This document shows, in pieces, positions 16,251 through 28,415 of a DNA stretch of 64,000 nucleotides. The translations under genes were made by a program, and so were the position numbers. Source of the stretch: DATBQN01 sp963755825 (GTDB lineage: Bacteria > Acidobacteriota > Thermoanaerobaculia > Multivoradales > UBA5704). The notes under the pieces are model-generated. The model was not told where the DNA came from, ran no database searches, and saw only the letters and a program-made list of their open reading frames with translations. The stretch lies in assembly GCA_963755825.1 (NCBI GenBank), contig CAVWLA010000001.1, forward strand, positions 1,984,001 to 2,048,000. The letters run 5' to 3'. Position 1 is the first letter of the stretch, and each line of letters opens with the position of its first letter.

Positions 16251-18570
16251 CCGCTCGCTCCAGCGCTCCGTCGGGTACCTCGTCGCCCTCGCCCTGCTGC
16301 CGGCCGCCGGCGCGGCGAGCAGCCACTCGACCGCGCCGCTCGCCCTCCCCGCCCAGGGCCCCGCGGGCGCGCCGATCGAGACGACGGCGACCGGGGCGCC
16401 GCTCCCGGCGCCGGCGGCGGCCGCCGCGCCGAGCGTCACCAAGGCTCCGCCGGAGGAGCGCCCCGCGGCGCCCGCGGCGAGCACGCCGGCCGCCGGCCGG
16501 CCGGCGGTGCGCGTCCTCCCCACCGGCGGCATCCGGATGGAGACCGCGGCGCTCCTGGTGAGCGGTCAGGAGGGCGGACCCGTCCCCCTCGCCGCCGTCG
16601 CCTATCCCCTTCCCGGCGAGGGCGGCAAGGCGCGCCTCGCGGTGGTGGTCGAGATCGAGGGCGCCGCGCTCCTCGCCAAGCAGGGCGCCGACGACGGCAT
16701 CCTCCACGCCGACGTCATCCTCTACGCGCTCGACGCGCAGGGCGGCCTCGCCGGCTCCGCGGAGCGCACCGTCGAGGTCGACCTCGCCCAGCTCGGCGGC
16801 GAGGTGCGCGACGGCGGCATCAAGCTGTTGGGCGAGATCGAGCTGCCGCCGGGCGAGGTCTCCCTCCGCGTCCTGGTGCGCAACGCCGCCACCGGCGACA
16901 TGGGCCTGCGGGTGCTGCCGGTGACCGTGCCGGCCTTCGGCACCGCCGCGGCCCTCCTCGCCCCCGTCCTGCCGGCCTCTCGCGAGCCGTGGCTGGTGGT
17001 CGCCGCGACGCCGGGCCGTCCGAGCCTCCTGGTGAGCCTCCTCCCCGGCCCGCCGCCGGCGGCCGCGGCTCCGGCGGCATCGGCGGCTTCGGCAGCGGTC
17101 CCCGCGGCGCTCCTCGCCGCCGCCGCCGAGCGCCAGGGCGACCTGCCCGCCGCCCTCCCCATCCTCACCCCCGACCGCGAGACGACCGCCGAGCTCCTCG
17201 CCTACCGGCTGCCGACGGCGGCCGACGTCCACCTCGAGGTCCTCGGCAGCGCTGGCCGCGTCGCCGACCTGCCGGCGAGGACCCTCGACCGCCGCGCCAC
17301 CTCGATCGCCGGCCTCGAGGTGCTCACCCTGTCGTTCGTGCCGCACGCGGTGCCCGAGGGGCGCTACGCCCTCCGCGCCAAGGTCGGCGATACCCTGAGC
17401 GGCCTCGGCCAGTTCCTCCTCCTCCCCGACGGCGGCGGCGGCCGCGCCTGGGCCGAGCTGACGGCGATCTCGCGCGCCCAGGCGAGCGGCGGCGGCGCGC
17501 CGGGAGCCGCCGGCGAGCAGGCGCGCCTGCGGGCGCGGCGGCGCAAGCCGGAGACCGCGGTCCTCCTCGCCGCCTACCAGAAGTCGCTCGACCGCCTCGC
17601 CGCCGGCGACGTGACCGGCGCCAGCGCTGCGATCGCCGACCTCGAGGTGGGTGCGCTCACCGGCGAGGAGATGCTGACCGAGCTCGAGCTGCGCGAGCTG
17701 CAGCTCGACCTGCTGCACCACTGGATCGGCGGCGGGCGCGACCGGCTGACCGCGGTGCTCACCCTCTACGAGCTGATCTACCGCGACGCCTGGAGGCGCC
17801 AGCGCTTCCTCACCGCCGGCCACGCCGGCGAGATGGTCATGCGCCTGGTCGACGCCTACGTCAAGAGCGACGCCCCCGAGGCGCGCCGGGTGGGCGCCGA
17901 GCTGCTCGTCGCCCTGACCCCGCGGGCGACCGGCGCCGGCCTCTCGGAGCTCGTCCTCCGCGCCCTGCGCCGCGCCCTCGACCTCGACCGCGACGACGAG
18001 GCGGCGCTGCTCTGCCTGGCCATCGACGCCGAGCGGCACGGCCACTACAGCGAGGCGGTGAGCTGGCTCGAGCGCCTCGCCAAGGCGCACCCGGAGAACC
18101 GCGAGGGCCGCCTGCGGCTGGCGCTCAACCTGGCGAAGAGCGGCCACGGCGCCGAGGCCGAGCGCCGCCTGCGCGCCATCGCCGAGGCGCCGGGCGAGAG
18201 CGACTGGGTGAGCGCCATCGCCTGGCAGGAGCTCGCCCGCGCCCTCATCCACGACAAGAAGCTCGACGCCGCCGACCGCACCGTCGCCGCCGGCCTCGCC
18301 CGCCTGCCGGGGGACGAGAAGCTGATGCTCGAGCGCGCCTACCTGCTCGACCTGCGCGGCGAGCCGGCGCGCGCCGAGGAGGTGCTGGTCCACGAGCGCT
18401 CGCCGGCGCCGGCGACCTCCGGCTCGTCAGCGCGCCTGCGCTACGACGAGCTGCCACAGGAGCTCCTCGACCGCACCTGGGAGGAGGTCCGCCACGGCCT
18501 CGCGGCGCGCTACCCGTCGCTCGCCGCGCTGCTCAACGCCCCGACGCGGAGCGCCGAGGTGCTTCCTTGA
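16243..18570 (+). CDS. secreted TPR-repeat protein
   Basis: 775 aa, ATG 16243 overlapping the upstream stop. A signal peptide (GYLVALALLPAAGAASS) precedes an Ala/Pro linker. Residues about 85-420 look like beta-rich domains (paired phrases such as EVSLRVLVRNAATGDMGLRVLPV and GRYALRAKVGDTLSG). The C-terminal half is alpha-helical with tetratricopeptide-like repeats from about residue 440, clearest in HYSEAVSWLERLAKAHPEN and LDAADRTVAAGLARLPGDE. Such proteins usually act as protein-binding scaffolds in the periplasm. The stop TGA overlaps the TTG start of the next gene, so the genes are coupled. Specific role unknown. Confidence 0.8.
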   Translation: MANRSLQRSVGYLVALALLPAAGAASSHSTAPLALPAQGPAGAPIETTATGAPLPAPAAAAAPSVTKAPPEERPAAPAASTPAAGRPAVRVLPTGGIRMETAALLVSGQEGGPVPLAAVAYPLPGEGGKARLAVVVEIEGAALLAKQGADDGILHADVILYALDAQGGLAGSAERTVEVDLAQLGGEVRDGGIKLLGEIELPPGEVSLRVLVRNAATGDMGLRVLPVTVPAFGTAAALLAPVLPASREPWLVVAATPGRPSLLVSLLPGPPPAAAAPAASAASAAVPAALLAAAAERQGDLPAALPILTPDRETTAELLAYRLPTAADVHLEVLGSAGRVADLPARTLDRRATSIAGLEVLTLSFVPHAVPEGRYALRAKVGDTLSGLGQFLLLPDGGGGRAWAELTAISRAQASGGGAPGAAGEQARLRARRRKPETAVLLAAYQKSLDRLAAGDVTGASAAIADLEVGALTGEEMLTELELRELQLDLLHHWIGGGRDRLTAVLTLYELIYRDAWRRQRFLTAGHAGEMVMRLVDAYVKSDAPEARRVGAELLVALTPRATGAGLSELVLRALRRALDLDRDDEAALLCLAIDAERHGHYSEAVSWLERLAKAHPENREGRLRLALNLAKSGHGAEAERRLRAIAEAPGESDWVSAIAWQELARALIHDKKLDAADRTVAAGLARLPGDEKLMLERAYLLDLRGEPARAEEVLVHERSPAPATSGSSARLRYDELPQELLDRTWEEVRHGLAARYPSLAALLNAPTRSAEVLP

Positions 18571-19784
18571 GGAGCCGCCTCGCCGCCGCCGCCACCCTCC
18601 TGCCGGTCACCCTCTTCGCCCTCGCCGCCGCCGGCGGCCGCCCCTCCCTCGCCGGCGCCCAGGGGGCGAGCCGCGGTACCAGCGTGCGGATCGTCAGCCC
18701 GGCCGCCGGTCAGTCGGTCTTCGGCGAGATCGAGGTCGAGGTGGCGGTCGAGCCGCCCGGCGCGCCGGTGGCGCGCGTCGAGGTCTACGTCGACGGCCGC
18801 CGCGCCGGCTCCTCGACCTCGCCGCCGTGGCGGATCCCGGTCGACGTCGGGCAGGGCAACGTCGGCCACCACTTCGAGGTGATCGCCTACGACGGCCAGG
18901 GTGCGAAGGCGAGCGCCAGCCTGCGCACGGCGTCGATCCAGACCGACGAGGAGATCCGCGTCAACCTCCGCCAAGTCTACGTCACCGCCGTGCACGAGGA
19001 CCAGGCGGTCATCGATCTGCGCCGCGAGGACTTCGAGGTCTTCGACCGCGGCGGCCGCCAGCCGCTCGTCACCTTCGAGCGCGGCGACGTGCCGTTCACC
19101 GCCGTGCTCCTCCTCGACGCCAGCACCAGCATGCGCGGCCGGCAGCTGGAGACCGCCCTCGACGGCGCCCGCCACTTCGTCGGCGGCATGCAGCGCCTCG
19201 ACGAGGGGAAGCTGCTGCTGTTCTCCGACCGCTTCCTCGTCGAGACGCCGTTCACCGGCATCCCCACCGTCCTCACCCTCGGCCTCTCCGGGGTGAGCGC
19301 CGGCGGCGGCACGGCGCTGAACGACGCGCTCTACCTCGGGCTGAAGCGGCTGGGGACGCGCAGCGGCCGGCGGGTCGCCGTGGTGCTCTCCGACGGTGTC
19401 GACGTCGAGAGCGTCCTCAGCATGGAGCAGGTCCGCGCCGTCGCCAGCCGCGAGACGACGGCGGTCTACTGGCTGCGCATCGGCGGCGTCGACAGCCCGC
19501 AGGTCGCCGGGGTCTCCTCGGCTTGGCGCGACACCAAGGGCCATCACCGGGAGCAGGATCTGCTCGCCCAGACGGTCGAGGAGACCGGCGGCAGGATCGA
19601 GATCCTGGACAGCGTCGACCAGGTCAAGGGGGCGCTGCAGCGGCTGATCCAGGAGCTGCGCGGCCAGTACGTGCTCGGCTACTACCCGCCGACCAAGGGC
19701 CCCGGCACCTGGCACGACGTGCGGGTGGCCGTCCACCGCGCCGGCGTCAAGGTGCGCTCCTACCGCGGCTACCGCGAGCCCTGA
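18567..19784 (+). CDS. secreted VWA-domain protein with intact MIDAS
   Basis: 405 aa. The start is a TTG at 18567 sharing bases with the upstream TGA, with GAGG about 7 nt before it; no ATG is available before the signal peptide (RLAAAATLLPVTLFALAAAGG). Residues about 35-110 form an Ig-like beta domain (SVFGEIEVEVAV...VYVDGRRAGS), then the DFEVFDRGGRQPLVTF module and a VWA domain with all MIDAS elements: DASTS, the Thr in GGGTALND and SDG in VVLSDGVD. It ends with QYVLGYYPPTKGPGTWHDV. Unlike the seven array paralogues it should bind a divalent metal, making it the likely ligand-binding partner of the operon. Confidence 0.85.
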   Translation: MRSRLAAAATLLPVTLFALAAAGGRPSLAGAQGASRGTSVRIVSPAAGQSVFGEIEVEVAVEPPGAPVARVEVYVDGRRAGSSTSPPWRIPVDVGQGNVGHHFEVIAYDGQGAKASASLRTASIQTDEEIRVNLRQVYVTAVHEDQAVIDLRREDFEVFDRGGRQPLVTFERGDVPFTAVLLLDASTSMRGRQLETALDGARHFVGGMQRLDEGKLLLFSDRFLVETPFTGIPTVLTLGLSGVSAGGGTALNDALYLGLKRLGTRSGRRVAVVLSDGVDVESVLSMEQVRAVASRETTAVYWLRIGGVDSPQVAGVSSAWRDTKGHHREQDLLAQTVEETGGRIEILDSVDQVKGALQRLIQELRGQYVLGYYPPTKGPGTWHDVRVAVHRAGVKVRSYRGYREP

Positions 19785-19868
19785 GCGCGGCCTCCCGCGC
19801 CACCTCCCGAACAGCCGCGCGTCGGCCGTGTGACGCGTTCGTCGCATGCGGCGGGCGGTCCGCGGCGC

Positions 19869-19874
19869 TATAGT
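19869..19874 (+). promoter_or_regulatory. candidate -10 box (TATAGT)
   Basis: TATAGT in an otherwise GC-rich gap, 57 nt before ATG 19931 and upstream of GGGGAGAGGAG. Confidence 0.45.
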
Positions 19875-19930
19875 TCCCGCGCTCCCCCGGCCGACGCATC
19901 CACCACCCCGCGGGGAGAGGAGACCCTGGC

Positions 19931-21019
19931 ATGATCCGACCCTTCGACCGCCTGGTCCGGCACCGCGCCCTGGCGCCGCTCGCCCTCGCCCTGCTGCTCG
20001 CCGCGGCGCTCACCTCGCCGGCGCTCGCCGGCGGCGACTCCCCCGCCGCCGCCGCGCTCGACCCGACCGTGCGGGAGGTCGTCCACATGCTCGACGGCGG
20101 CGTCGCCGAGCCGGTGATCGACTCCTGGCTGGCGTCGACCGGCCGCCGCCCCGCCCGCGTCGACAGCGCCGAGCTGGTGGCGCTGCAGGGCGCCAAGGCC
20201 TCGCCGGAGCTGATGAAGCGGCTGATCCAGCTCGCCGGCGGCGGCACGCCGGCGGCGCCTCCGGCGCCCGCCGTCGCACCGGCGCCGGCCCCGGAGGCTC
20301 CGGTTCCAGCGGCCCCGGTTGCGGCCGCGGCACCCTCCGCGCCGGCGCCGGCCGCCGTGGTCGGCTCGGTCAGCGCCGGGATCCCGGTCCGCTTCCAGCT
20401 CTCCTACCGGCCGCTCTCCGGCGACGCCGCGGCCGCTGCCGGCGGCGCCGACGACGACGCGACGCCCGGCTGGGACCTCTTCGTCTACGTCGACGGCCGG
20501 CTCCTCACCTGGGCGCAGCCGGCGATGATCTCGCTGACGGCGCGCACCTGGAGCTTCGACCGCACCCTCTCGGCGGGCCGCCACGTCGTCCGCCTCGTCC
20601 AGGAGCGCCACGAGCGGCGGTTCGGCGACCACTGGACGCACGCCGCCCGCGTCGCGCCGCTCGCTCTCGCCTTCGATCTCGAGCCGGGTGGGCCGTGGCG
20701 GGTGCAGCTGCAGCTCGACCAGGTGAAGATCAGCCGCAAGGGGCCGCTCACCCTCCGCGCCAGCTCGGGAGACCGCGAGATCGCCGCCGCCATCGGCGGC
20801 GGCGAGGCGGCGACCTGGCCGCCGCTCTGCGAGGAGGTGGAGGCCAACGTCGCCGAGGGCAAGAAGCCCTCCGCCGAAGCGCGCCGCCAGCTCGCCGCCT
20901 GCGTGCGCTGGCCGACCCTCTTCCCCGACGTCGCCGGCGTGCCGCCGCGCGCCGAGGTGCGCGCCGACCTCGCCCGCGACGGCTACCGGCCGCCGCAGGC
21001 CTCGGCGCTGCAGCAGTAG
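19931..21019 (+). CDS. secreted protein with short helical module and beta domain, unknown function
   Basis: 362 aa behind GGGGAGAGGAG. Signal peptide ending near ALAGG. Residues about 45-95 (REVVHMLDGGVAEPVIDSW...ELMKRLIQL) resemble the short helical module, often repeated, that acidobacterial and other secreted proteins use to sense 'position' residues, here only once. An Ala/Pro linker follows (about 97-145), then a beta domain with FVYVDGRLLTWAQP and RHVVRLVQERHERRF. No catalytic motif. It has its own promoter-like box and lies 14 nt from the convergent kbl gene. Confidence 0.7.
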   Translation: MIRPFDRLVRHRALAPLALALLLAAALTSPALAGGDSPAAAALDPTVREVVHMLDGGVAEPVIDSWLASTGRRPARVDSAELVALQGAKASPELMKRLIQLAGGGTPAAPPAPAVAPAPAPEAPVPAAPVAAAAPSAPAPAAVVGSVSAGIPVRFQLSYRPLSGDAAAAAGGADDDATPGWDLFVYVDGRLLTWAQPAMISLTARTWSFDRTLSAGRHVVRLVQERHERRFGDHWTHAARVAPLALAFDLEPGGPWRVQLQLDQVKISRKGPLTLRASSGDREIAAAIGGGEAATWPPLCEEVEANVAEGKKPSAEARRQLAACVRWPTLFPDVAGVPPRAEVRADLARDGYRPPQASALQQ

Positions 21020-21032
21020 GAGAGGCCGTCGC

Positions 21033-22271
21033 TCAGGGCCGCGGCTGGCCGGGGAAGCCGGCGAGCGCGGCGAGGGTCTCGTCGATGTCGGCGGCGGTGT
21101 GGTCGGCCGAGATCTGGAAGCGGATCTCCTCGTCGCCGCGCGGCACCACCGGGTACTTGAGGCCGGTCGCCAGCACCCCGTGGCGGCGCAGGTGGGCCAC
21201 CAGCTCCCCCGTCCGCGCCGTGTCGCGCACCATCAGCGGCACCACCGGATGCTCGCCGGGGAGGGTCTCGTAGCCCAGCGCGACGATCCCCTGCTTGAAG
21301 CGGGCGGTCATCGCCTTGAGGTGGGCGAGGCGCTCGCGGCCGGCGGCGCTGTCGAGGATGGCGAGCGCCCGCGATGCCGCCGCCGCCTCCCCCACCGTGA
21401 TGGGGTTCGAGTAGATGTAGAGCGGCGCCGTCTCGCGGAGGTGCTCGACGATCGTCCGCGAGGTGGCGACGTAGCCGCCGTTGACCCCCAGCGCCTTGCC
21501 CAGCGTGCCCACCAGGATGTCGACCGGCGCCGAGCCGGTGATCTCCTCCGTCCCCCGGCCGCTGGCGCCGAAGGCGCCGACGCCGTGCGAGTCGTCGGCC
21601 ATGACGACGACGTTCTCGGCGAAGCGGCCGTCGAACCTCCGCGCGATCTCGAGGATGGCGGGGAGCGGCGCGTGGTCGCCGCGCATGCTGAAGACGCCGT
21701 CGGTGACGACGATCGCCCGCCGGCAGTCGGCCGCCGCGAGCTCGAGCCGCGCTTCGAGATCGGCGAGGTCGAGGTGGCGGTAGATCTCCTTGCGCTTCGG
21801 CCGCGCCAGGCGCATGGCGTTGATGATGCAGTTGTGATTGAGCTCGTCGGAGACGACGGCGGTCTCCGCGTTGATCAGCGGCACCAGCACCCCCAGCGTC
21901 GTGGCATAGGCGGAGCTCATGATCATCGCCGCCTCGCGGCCGTGGAAGGCGGCGAGCTGGCGCTCGAGGTCGACGTGGGCCTGGTAGGTGCCGCTGATGA
22001 AGCGGACGGCGCCGGGGCCGGCGCCGAAGGCCGCCGTCGCCCCCTCCTCGGCGGCGATCACCGCCGGATCGAGCGACATGCCGAGATAGTTGTTGGAGTT
22101 CATCTTGACGAAGGCGCGCTCGCCCTCGCCGGCGAGGAGGTAGCGCGGCCCGCGGCCGCCGGCGGCGGGGACGACGCCGGCGACGACCGTCTCGACCCCC
22201 TTGCGCGTCCCCTTCTCGTCGAGGGTCGCGAGGTCGGCGGCGAGGGTGGCGTTCAGGCGGTCGAGAGGCAT
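21033..22271 (-). CDS. kbl: glycine C-acetyltransferase (2-amino-3-ketobutyrate CoA ligase)
   Basis: 412 aa, ATG 22271 behind AAAGGGAGAG. A PLP enzyme of the alpha-oxoamine synthase family: NSNNYLGMS near the start, FISGTYQAHVDLE, the aspartate region MADDSHGVGAFG and the PLP lysine in GTLGKALGVNGG. It cleaves 2-amino-3-oxobutyrate with CoA to glycine and acetyl-CoA. The family also includes 8-amino-7-oxononanoate synthase, but the gene lies 19 nt downstream of an SDR threonine dehydrogenase, which supplies its substrate, so the threonine-degradation role is preferred. Cytoplasmic. Confidence 0.88.
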   Translation of the reverse strand: MPLDRLNATLAADLATLDEKGTRKGVETVVAGVVPAAGGRGPRYLLAGEGERAFVKMNSNNYLGMSLDPAVIAAEEGATAAFGAGPGAVRFISGTYQAHVDLERQLAAFHGREAAMIMSSAYATTLGVLVPLINAETAVVSDELNHNCIINAMRLARPKRKEIYRHLDLADLEARLELAAADCRRAIVVTDGVFSMRGDHAPLPAILEIARRFDGRFAENVVVMADDSHGVGAFGASGRGTEEITGSAPVDILVGTLGKALGVNGGYVATSRTIVEHLRETAPLYIYSNPITVGEAAAASRALAILDSAAGRERLAHLKAMTARFKQGIVALGYETLPGEHPVVPLMVRDTARTGELVAHLRRHGVLATGLKYPVVPRGDEEIRFQISADHTAADIDETLAALAGFPGQPRP

Positions 22272-22290
22272 GGCTCTCCCTTTCTGCCGC

Positions 22291-23241
<951 letters not shown>

Positions 23242-23389
23242 CGAGCGCGCTGGGAGGTGGCGAGGAGCCGGGGCGGCGGGTGGGATGTCGTCATCGCTCG
23301 GGGGCCGTCGCGGCGGCGCCTATCCTATGCGGCCGGCCGCGGGGCGACAAGGGGCGCCCGAGGATCCGGAGCCGCCCGCAGAGAGAGAA

Positions 23390-23415
23390 GGGCCCGGCGG
23401 GCAGCCGCCGGGCCC
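23390..23415 (-). terminator. Rho-independent-like terminator (11-bp perfect stem)
   Basis: GGGCCCGGCGG and CCGCCGGGCCC form a perfect 11-bp stem around the 4-nt loop GCAG. On the minus strand the stem is followed by CTTCTCTCTCT, a pyrimidine-rich but not pure T run. It lies 20 nt after the stop of the Cys-repeat gene and before tdh. Confidence 0.7.
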
Positions 23416-23434
23416 CGATCACTTCAGGAGAACG

Positions 23435-23980
23435 CTAGGTCGTCTGCTTCTTCTTCAGGTCGTCGATGTGCGCTTGGAGCTCGCCCATCGCGTCCGTCAT
23501 CTTCTGGTGGAGATCCTGCGCCTCCTCGACCGTCTGCGGCTTCGCCGCCGCATGCACCGCCGCCTCGTGCTGGGTGACGAGATCGAGGTGCTGCTGGAGC
23601 TGCTGCTTCAAGGTCGCCAGGTTGGCGAGCTGGGTCGCGTCGGTCTGCTGCCCGGCCGGCACGTCGGCGCAGGTGATGGATTGGGTCATACCCGAGATCA
23701 TCGGGCAGGCCTGGGCCTGGAGCATCGCCGCGCCGGGCTGGGTCGCCGAGATCATCGGGCAGGCGCCCTGCGCGAGGACCGACGGCGCCAGGCAGTGCGG
23801 ATGTGCGGAGGGGAACGGGCAGTAGGTCGTGTGCACGGAAGGGAGCGGGCACACCATGGCCGCAGCGACCTGAACATTCCCCGAAGGGACCGGGCACTGA
23901 GTGACTGGCCCAGCGAGCTGCGGAGCCGCCTTCGCACCCGGTAGCACGTCGATCATCAGATCCTTCAACTTGAACGCCAT
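23435..23980 (-). CDS. Cys-repeat protein with leader-like N-terminus and coiled-coil tail
   Basis: 181 aa, ATG 23980 behind GGGAGGGAAAG. Three parts: a short amphipathic start MAFKLKDLMIDVLPG, with no signal peptide; a repeat region, residues 28-108, with six or seven units of C-P-x-P/I-S type (CPVPS, CPLPS, CPFPS, CLAPS, CPMIS twice, CADVP), cysteines at 29, 44, 54, 63, 74, 92 and 104; and a charged helix from about 115, probably a coiled coil (LATLKQQLQQHLDLVTQHE, MGELQAHIDDLKKK). No family recognised with certainty. The leader-like start and spaced cysteines recall RiPP precursors, but it is longer than most and no maturase is adjacent. Lower GC than its neighbours. Confidence 0.7.
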   Translation of the reverse strand: MAFKLKDLMIDVLPGAKAAPQLAGPVTQCPVPSGNVQVAAAMVCPLPSVHTTYCPFPSAHPHCLAPSVLAQGACPMISATQPGAAMLQAQACPMISGMTQSITCADVPAGQQTDATQLANLATLKQQLQQHLDLVTQHEAAVHAAAKPQTVEEAQDLHQKMTDAMGELQAHIDDLKKKQTT

Positions 23981-24217
23981 CTTTCCCTCCCCGGGCGAGG
24001 CCCGGCGTCATCGCGCTCGGTGAAGACGTGCGCCCGTCGCGCCGAGCTCAACCGGCGGCAGACGGTCATCGCCGCCATGGTCAGCTCGGCGCCGCTCAGT
24101 CGAGTCGGCCGAGCAGCTGATTCCTGAAGCGCGTTGGCAAGAGTGTACCAAATGCTGGCTCGCGGAGAGCCGAAGAAAAAACGAGAGACGATTGATAGAG
24201 GAGTGCGAATTCTTCTT

Positions 24218-27721
<3,504 letters not shown>

Positions 27722-27957
27722 CCGTGGGTTTTCCCAAGGCGGGACGAGCTTCAGCGCCGCTCGGCGGACGCTATGCCACCGCCCCGCGCCCCGACCGCTC
27801 TCCGCCTTCTCTCCAGCGCCGCACGGCCTGCCGCGGCGAGATCGCTGCCGGCATACGAGCCCCCTTCCCGGAGGCCATAATTTGCCATGAGTCTATCAGA
27901 TAGCTCGCGATCGCTCAGCGGCGAGCCGGATGTGGCAAGGCGGCCGGCGCGGCCGGT

Positions 27958-28302
27958 TCAGGCGTCGCTGCGGGCGAGCTCGACGGCCCAGCCGATGAGG
28001 TCGCGGTCGGCGGGGGCGAGGTGCAGGAACTCGACGCCGATCTCGTGGCGGAGGTCGCTCCGGCGGCGCTCGTAGACGACGCGGGCGTCGGTCTTCACCA
28101 CCCGGCCGCCGAGGGCGATCAGGAGCTCCATCTGCGAGCCCGAGCCGAGGCCGTCCTCGGCCACCAGCTGACAGCCGCCGAGGCCGAGGATCTGGGTGCG
28201 GGCGAACTCCTCCGAGCGGCCGTTGCCCATGACTTTGAGCAGCGCCGAGTGCTGGCAGGCGGCGCGCGGGTAGCGGCGGGGCTTGTGGAAGATGCGGTCC
28301 AT
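27958..28302 (-). CDS. PilZ domain protein
   Basis: 114 aa, start ATG 28302 (MDRIFHKPRRYPRA). It carries the PilZ fold: basic N-terminal RRYPR, the central T-Q-I-L-G-L-G-G strand and the closing EIGVEFLHL. The c-di-GMP signature RxxxR...D/NxSxxG is only partly kept (R-R-Y-P-R present; LGLGG in place of D-x-S-x-x-G), so nucleotide binding is uncertain. Cytoplasmic. It lies between the kinase gene and matB, all minus strand, with gaps above 100 nt. Confidence 0.8.
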   Translation of the reverse strand: MDRIFHKPRRYPRAACQHSALLKVMGNGRSEEFARTQILGLGGCQLVAEDGLGSGSQMELLIALGGRVVKTDARVVYERRRSDLRHEIGVEFLHLAPADRDLIGWAVELARSDA

Positions 28303-28415
28303 GGCCGGCAGCGGAGGATTGAAGGCGGACCCCTCCACTATACGGCCAACCGGCCCCCGCGCGCCCGCCGGGCCGGCAACACGACGCCGACCGCTCAGGC
28401 CCTTCGAGTGGAGCG

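Noticed and set aside
24149..24182. Hairpin GGCTC-GCGGA-GAGCC next to a run of six A/T
   Set aside because: On the minus strand the T run comes before the hairpin, and on the plus strand the run is A, so neither orientation makes a terminator for the kinase gene.
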